A stretch of DNA of 14,600 nucleotides from Casimicrobiaceae bacterium. Its GTDB lineage: Bacteria; Pseudomonadota; Gammaproteobacteria; Burkholderiales; Casimicrobiaceae. Position 1 is the first letter of the stretch. Every line of letters starts with the position of its first letter. The stretch is taken from assembly GCA_955652025.1 (NCBI GenBank), contig CATPAO010000166.1:1-14600 (forward strand), in the 5' to 3' direction. The position numbers and the translations under genes are program-made. Below the pieces are notes generated by a model. That model did no database searches, had not been told where the DNA came from, and was given only the letters and a program-made list of their open reading frames with translations. Shown here one piece after another: positions 10,639 through 14,600 of the stretch.

Positions 10639-11648
10639 TGATGGAGCGTCGCGATGCCTGGGGCCGTAGTGTTCGCGCGAGCGCCGCGCTTCTGATCGTC
10701 GTGGCCGGCAGCGCGACATGCTTCGCGCAAACAGGGAGCCATCTCGCCGATCCCGCGCAAGTCGCGCCATCGCGGTGGGCGGCCGATTGGGCTCGCATTG
10801 ACGAGCAGATTCGCCTGCGCGGAATGGCGGCCGACAATCCGCGCGCGCATTGGGTGGCCGCTCATTTCGACTTGACCGACGTGGTATCCCGCGTCAAGCA
10901 CTACGCGGCGGCACGCGTGGGCGCGCCGCAGGAAAAGCTGTACCTCGCATCGTTGGCCATCGCTTGCCTCGAACCCGTGCAGCCGACGTTGCCCGAATGC
11001 GACGCGGTCGACCGTCTGTCGGATTGGACGACGCGCGACGCCGACAACGGTTTTCCGCTGCTGCTGCAGGCCGCGCGCGCGAGCAAGCGAAACGACGACG
11101 CCTCGGTTGTGGCCTATCTCGAGCAGGCGGCGACGATGCCGCGGATCGACGATTACTGGTCGCGCGGATTTCTGGAGTTTTGGGAATACGTGATGGTGCT
11201 TCCGATCGACACCGATCGCGCCGCGAAGGCCGAGGCCGCGGTCGGGTACGCCGCGGCGCAGACGCACCCCTCGCTGGTAACTTTGTCGAACGCGTGCCTT
11301 GGCGGCGCCGGCATTCCAGATTCGCGCCGCGTTGCCTGTGCGAAGGCCGGAACGGCGATGGCGGAGCACGGCACGACGGCAGTCACGCGATTGATCGGTG
11401 CGAATATCGCCGAGCGCAACGCCGCCGACACCACAGCGGCCGAGCGGGCGCGAGCGAAGAGAGCGACATTGCGGGCATTTCTCGCGCGCTGTGGCGCAGA
11501 CGATCAGACGTCGATCGACGGCATCGAGTCCGCCGATCCCGCTATCCGCGCCCGTACGGTCGATGCCTGGGACAAGATCGTCCGCAACAAGGCATCGCTG
11601 GGCGAAATTGCCGAATGCGAACGTCGGACGGGGATCAAGCCGCCTTGA
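10635..11648 (+). CDS. Exported protein of unknown function, coupled to slmA
   Basis: 337 residues; I do not recognise the family. The N-terminus has a charged stretch (MMMERRDAWGRSVR) and a hydrophobic core (ASAALLIVVAGSA), ending TCFA-QTG: a probable signal peptide with cleavage after residue 31. The sequence before Cys29 (SAT) does not fit a lipobox well. The mature part is helical-looking, with scattered Cys (two in ACLEPVQPTLPEC, others in NACLGG, ACAKAG, ARCGAD and AECERR) that could form periplasmic disulfides. No catalytic motif or membrane segment is seen. Three adjacent ATGs (10635, 10638, 10641) could start it; the first overlaps the slmA stop as ATGA. Its end overlaps the convergent DUF4864 gene by 14 bases. 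Long open frame, codon use like its neighbours and a good signal peptide make it a real gene. Confidence 0.75.
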   Translation: MMMERRDAWGRSVRASAALLIVVAGSATCFAQTGSHLADPAQVAPSRWAADWARIDEQIRLRGMAADNPRAHWVAAHFDLTDVVSRVKHYAAARVGAPQEKLYLASLAIACLEPVQPTLPECDAVDRLSDWTTRDADNGFPLLLQAARASKRNDDASVVAYLEQAATMPRIDDYWSRGFLEFWEYVMVLPIDTDRAAKAEAAVGYAAAQTHPSLVTLSNACLGGAGIPDSRRVACAKAGTAMAEHGTTAVTRLIGANIAERNAADTTAAERARAKRATLRAFLARCGADDQTSIDGIESADPAIRARTVDAWDKIVRNKASLGEIAECERRTGIKPP

Positions 11649-12093
11649 CCGTCGATGGTGCAATCGCGCAGCCGGCGATGTGCCACCGCCCGTCGTCCGC
11701 CTTTTCCATCGTGTAGAGCGCGACGAGCACGATGCCGTCGGGCAGCACGAGGCGCAACGGTTGCACGGGAACGCCGTCGATCACGGCGCCGTCCAGGAAT
11801 TCGACGTAGCGCGCGTCGATCAGCGGTTGATAGCCCGCGTGCACCATGCGCATGAAGTTCTCGGGCGTCCCGAATTCGCGCCGCAGGCCGTCGGTCGCGA
11901 AGGCGAACGCCCGCGCGCCATCATCTTTCTTGAGCGCGGCCCGCTGCGCGCCGATGACGCTCTGGATCGCTTTCCACTCCGCCGCAGGCAAGTCGACATC
12001 GGGCGCCAATGCCGCGGCCGGCGCGTCCAGCGCGACGAGCCAGGCGAGCGAGCACACGAGGCCGATCCCGACGTGGCGCGCCGCGGAGCTCAT
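11635..12093 (-). CDS. DUF4864 family small exported protein
   Basis: 152 residues. An N-terminal hydrophobic segment (VGIGLVCSLAWLVAL, 8-22) followed by APAAALA suggests a signal peptide cleaved near residue 30. The mature part matches DUF4864 by reading: EWKAIQSVIGAQRAALKKDD (39-58), ARAFAFATDGLRREFGTPENF (60-80), then a beta-rich half ending LVALYTMEKADDGRWHIAGC (123-142). This resembles NTF2/SnoaL-like small folds (inference). No known enzymatic role. The ATG (12093-12091) overlaps the stop of the MoeB-like gene as ATGA, so they are likely coupled. The 3' end overlaps the convergent exported-protein gene by 14 bases. Confidence 0.8.
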   Translation of the reverse strand: MSSAARHVGIGLVCSLAWLVALDAPAAALAPDVDLPAAEWKAIQSVIGAQRAALKKDDGARAFAFATDGLRREFGTPENFMRMVHAGYQPLIDARYVEFLDGAVIDGVPVQPLRLVLPDGIVLVALYTMEKADDGRWHIAGCAIAPSTVKAA

Positions 12094-12845
12094 CGGGGTC
12101 GATCGCTGCAAACAGGGCATGACGGGTCGCGCGGGACGCGGACCTCGCGCCATTGCATTGCGAGCGCGTCGAGCAGCAGCAGGCGGCCGACGAGCGTGGT
12201 GCCCGCACCGGCGATCAGCTTGAGCGCCTCGGCGGCCTGCGTCGCACCGACGATGCCGGTGAGCGGCGCGAACACGCCCATCGTGGCGCAGCGCGTCTCC
12301 TCGATCTCGTCGCCCTCGCCGAAAAGGCAGTGATAGCAGGGACTCGCCGGATCCCGGACGTCGAACACCGCGACCTGGCCGTCGAAGCGCAATGCGGCGC
12401 CCGAAACGAGCGGCTTTCTCGCGCCGACGCAGGCGCGGTTGATCGCGTGCCGCGTGACGAAGTTGTCGGAGCAATCGAGCACAACGTCGGCGGCGCCGGC
12501 CAGTGCGACCAACTCCGCGGGGCCGACCCGCGCCGCGATGCGTTCGACCTCAACTTCGTCGTTGATCGCCGCGATGCGCGCCGCCGCGGCATCCACCTTC
12601 GCACGGCCGATGTCCGCCGTGGCGTAGAGTAGTTGCCGCTGCAGGTTGGTGAGGTCGACGTGATCGGCGTCGCATACGGTCAGCCGGCCGATGCCGGCGG
12701 CGCCCAGGAAGTGCGCTGCCGGCGCGCCCAGGCCGCCCACACCGACGATGAGCACGTGCGCGGCGCCGAAGCTCTGCTGCGCATCGGGACCGAACTCCGT
12801 GAGCAGGATGTGGCGGCTGTAACGAAGAAGCTGGGAGTCGTCCAT
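12090..12845 (-). CDS. MoeB/ThiF/HesA-family E1-like adenylyltransferase
   Basis: 251-residue cytoplasmic enzyme that adenylates the C-terminal Gly-Gly of a ubiquitin-like sulfur carrier (MoaD for molybdopterin or ThiS for thiamine). Motifs: MDDSQLLRYSRHILL start, typical of the family; ATP loop VGVGGLG (34-40); DADHVDLTNLQRQ (59-71), with Arg70 of the usual N-L-x-R-Q; DCSDNFVTRHAIN (124-136, Asp127); two structural zinc CxxC pairs, C170/C173 and C243/C246; and Cys186 in the ETRCATMGVFAPLTG region. It lacks a C-terminal rhodanese domain. ATG 12845 is chosen; an upstream start at 12869 would lie in the terminator T-tract. It cannot be divided into MoeB or ThiF with certainty as no carrier protein is in the window. 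Same strand and downstream of ctpA, separated by a terminator; it must be read through or have its own promoter. Confidence 0.88.
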   Translation of the reverse strand: MDDSQLLRYSRHILLTEFGPDAQQSFGAAHVLIVGVGGLGAPAAHFLGAAGIGRLTVCDADHVDLTNLQRQLLYATADIGRAKVDAAAARIAAINDEVEVERIAARVGPAELVALAGAADVVLDCSDNFVTRHAINRACVGARKPLVSGAALRFDGQVAVFDVRDPASPCYHCLFGEGDEIEETRCATMGVFAPLTGIVGATQAAEALKLIAGAGTTLVGRLLLLDALAMQWREVRVPRDPSCPVCSDRPR

Positions 12846-12863
12846 GGGTGAGGCGCCAGTATG

Positions 12864-12893
12864 AAACAAAACGCCCGGCGCAAAGGCCGGGCG
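12864..12893 (-). terminator. Rho-independent terminator after ctpA
   Basis: On the minus strand an 8 bp perfect stem CGCCCGGC/GCCGGGCG with a 6-base loop CTTTGC is followed at once by TTTTGTTT. It lies 25 bases past the ctpA stop and about 19 bases before the MoeB-like ATG, so it should reduce read-through from ctpA. Confidence 0.85.
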
Positions 12894-12917
12894 CTGCTTG
12901 GGAGATCGGAACGGGCG

Positions 12918-14357
12918 CTACTTGATCTGCGTCGCCTGCGCCTGTATGGCCTTCGTGGACGCCAACACCGGCAGACCCTTCAGCTGGTTCAGCGCCTGCT
13001 TGAGCTGGAAATCGTCTTCGGAGCCAAAATCGATGCGGGGCAAAGGAGCTTCCGCCTGACCGTTGATGGACTTGGCGGGCGTCGCGCCTTGCGGACTCGT
13101 CGCCGCCGCCGCCCGCGCGGCGACGATCGCTGCGTCGGTCGCGCCCGCGGCCTTCGCAATTTCCAGGTGATGCTCGAGATTAGCCTCACGGATGCGATTG
13201 GCGTTCTCGCGGCCGTCGTCGACGTAGATGTCCGGCTCGATGCCCTTGGCCTGAATCGAACGGCCGGCCGGCGTGTAGTAGCGCGCGGTCGTGAGTTTCA
13301 AACCGGCATTGTTGCCGAGCGGCAGAATCGTCTGGACCGATCCCTTGCCGAATGTTTGCGCGCCCATGACGACGGCGCGCTTATGATCCTGCAGCGCGCC
13401 CGCAACGATTTCCGACGCCGAGGCGGTGCCGCCATCCACCAGGACGACCATCGGTACCTTCTTGATCGCAGCGGGCATGTCGCGGAAATAATCGTCCCCG
13501 CGCCGCACATAGTTGTCCTTGTTCGCGGTTAGCCGCATCCGCGCGTCGGGCGTCCGTCCGTCGGTATAGACGACGAGTACGTCCTTCTGCAGGAACGCCG
13601 CCGAGACCGCGACCGCCTGGTTAAGGAGGCCGCCCGGATCGGAGCGGACGTCGAGCACCAGGCCCTTCAAGTCGCCCTGCTGCTTGTAGAGGTCGCGGAT
13701 CGCCAGCGCCAGGTCTTCACCGGTGCGGTCCTGGAACTGCCGGATCCGGATGTAGCCGTAACCCGGCTCGGGAGACTTGTAGCGGACGCTCTTGACGTTG
13801 ATTTCCTCGCGCACCAGCGCGAAATTGAGCGGCGTTTCGACGTCCTTGCGCACGACGGTCAGGTTGACCGACGTGCCGGGCCGGCCGCGCATCTTCTCGA
13901 CCGCCTTCGACAGCGGCATGCCGCGGGTGACGACGTCGTCGATCTTGACGATCAGGTCGCCCGTCTTGATGCCGGCGCGAAACGCAGGCGTGTCCTCGAT
14001 CGGCGAAATGACGCGGACGATGCCGTCTTCGACGCCCACTTCGATGCCCAGGCCGCCGAACTTGCCCTGCGTCGAGACCTGCAATTCCTTGAACGCCTCG
14101 GCATCGAGGAAATCGGAATGCGGGTCGAGCCCGTGGACCATTCCGTTGATCGCTTCCTTGATGAGCTTGTCGTCGGGCACCGCCTCGACGTAGTCGCTCT
14201 TGATCTTCCCGAATACCGCCGACAAGAGCTGCAGATCCTCGTACGGGATCGGCAATCGCGATTCGCGCTGGGCGAACACCGAGAGATTGAGCGAGAGCAA
14301 AAGTCCCAGCACCGCCCCGATTCCTATCCAACCTGCCTTCTTCAACCCATTGCGCAT
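12918..14357 (-). CDS. ctpA: C-terminal processing peptidase (PDZ-S41 family)
   Basis: 479-residue exported protease that cleaves periplasmic proteins near their C-termini. The N-terminus (KKAGWIGIGAVLGLLLSLNL, then SVFAQ, to residue 30) is a signal peptide or anchor. A PDZ domain spans about 100-175 (GGLGIEVGVEDG, then AGIKTGDLIVKID). The S41 core contains VLDVRSDPGGLL (234-245), the nucleophile region DGGTASASEIVAGAL (308-322), and TFGKGSVQT (335-343). Spacing matches the Ser/Lys/Gln triad of characterised CtpB/Prc enzymes: Ser313, Lys338, Gln342. The last 80 residues are a divergent Ala/Gln-rich tail. ATG 14357 has GAGG six bases upstream and gives a normal signal peptide; an upstream extension of 52 codons in frame is Arg/Gly-rich and unlikely. 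In many betaproteobacteria a CtpA-type gene stands beside a MoeB-like gene, as here. Confidence 0.95.
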   Translation of the reverse strand: MRNGLKKAGWIGIGAVLGLLLSLNLSVFAQRESRLPIPYEDLQLLSAVFGKIKSDYVEAVPDDKLIKEAINGMVHGLDPHSDFLDAEAFKELQVSTQGKFGGLGIEVGVEDGIVRVISPIEDTPAFRAGIKTGDLIVKIDDVVTRGMPLSKAVEKMRGRPGTSVNLTVVRKDVETPLNFALVREEINVKSVRYKSPEPGYGYIRIRQFQDRTGEDLALAIRDLYKQQGDLKGLVLDVRSDPGGLLNQAVAVSAAFLQKDVLVVYTDGRTPDARMRLTANKDNYVRRGDDYFRDMPAAIKKVPMVVLVDGGTASASEIVAGALQDHKRAVVMGAQTFGKGSVQTILPLGNNAGLKLTTARYYTPAGRSIQAKGIEPDIYVDDGRENANRIREANLEHHLEIAKAAGATDAAIVAARAAAATSPQGATPAKSINGQAEAPLPRIDFGSEDDFQLKQALNQLKGLPVLASTKAIQAQATQIK

Positions 14358-14434
14358 CGCCGTCCTCGACTCTCCGTCACCCGGCGTTCCAGGGCGCACG
14401 ATCTGCCACCCTGACACCGCCAGAAATTGAATAA

Positions 14435-14440
14435 AGTATA
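14435..14440 (-). promoter_or_regulatory. Possible -10 box for ctpA
   Basis: TATACT on the minus strand, 78 bases upstream of the ctpA ATG, in the only A/T-rich patch of this region. The expected -35 position is G/C-rich and does not match, so support is weak. Confidence 0.35.
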
Positions 14441-14502
14441 CGCCTGTCGTCCCGCTGCGCGGCGGGCGTCGTATGCCCGCGCCGCCCGACATGCGAATCC
14501 CC

Positions 14503-14533
14503 GGCCGTCGCAAATGCTCACGCTACGACGGCC
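14503..14533. repeat. Perfect 8 bp inverted repeat upstream of ctpA
   Basis: GGCCGTCG (14503-14510) and CGACGGCC (14526-14533) flank 15 bases. No T-tract follows on either strand. It could be a protein-binding site, or a weak hairpin ending a gene beyond the window; short minus-strand frames enter from the right edge but none is long enough to identify. The remaining bases between here and 14600 show nothing else I can support. Confidence 0.3.
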
Positions 14534-14600
14534 AAGTCACCCAGGCGGGAAAAACTCGGGCAGCCAGCCGGTTCGGCCGGGCCGACCGGCGGCTTTGGGA

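Noticed and set aside
14514..14600. 3' end of a further minus-strand gene (frame ending GWLPEFFPPG, or one ending LGDLAVVA)
   Set aside because: More than one frame is open for this short distance and neither ending matches a family I can name.

Overview
The window is a high-G+C (about two thirds by eye), densely coding stretch of a Gram-negative chromosome. It is most likely betaproteobacterial: lipopolysaccharide (LPS) genes sit next to argB-slmA and a moeB-like/ctpA pair, and the SlmA, WaaQ-type and CtpA proteins all read as betaproteobacterial. There are no rRNA or tRNA genes, no CRISPR array and no recognisable insertion sequence. This assignment rests on gene content only.

Region 1 (1-2899, + strand) is the end of an O-antigen/surface-polysaccharide locus. 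It holds a polyprenyl-phosphate sugar-1-phosphate transferase (WecA/WbpL type, cut off by the window start), coupled by an ATGA overlap to a membrane-anchored WbpM/CapD-type UDP-sugar dehydratase/epimerase. Together they would make and load the first sugar of a repeat unit.

Region 2 (2906-8958, - strand) is a lipid A-core/LPS block. In transcription order it contains a WaaQ-type heptosyltransferase, a family 4 glycosyltransferase, an MsbA lipid flippase, a broken family 4 glycosyltransferase, a DUF4254 protein, and a short frameshifted tail of an O-antigen ligase-like protein. Genes from msbA onward overlap by 4 bp (GTGA or ATGA), so they are probably translationally coupled. A consensus extended -10 sequence precedes msbA. 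The downstream end of this block is decaying: the second glycosyltransferase has a frameshift and has also lost most of its donor-binding domain, and the ligase-like gene survives only as about 50 codons.

Region 3 (9117-11648, + strand) starts from a divergent intergenic region. It holds argB (N-acetylglutamate kinase, arginine synthesis), slmA (TetR-fold nucleoid-occlusion inhibitor of FtsZ) and an unrecognised exported protein that overlaps slmA by 4 bp.

Region 4 (11635-14357, - strand) converges on region 3 with a 14 bp tail-to-tail overlap. In transcription order it holds ctpA (PDZ/S41 processing protease), a rho-independent terminator, a MoeB/ThiF-like E1 enzyme, and a small exported DUF4864 protein coupled to it by ATGA. 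The last 243 bases, upstream of ctpA, hold only a possible promoter and an inverted repeat.

I found no clearly new multi-gene system. The best leads are the decaying glycosyltransferase and ligase, the DUF4254 protein retained beside them, and the exported unknown fused translationally to slmA.
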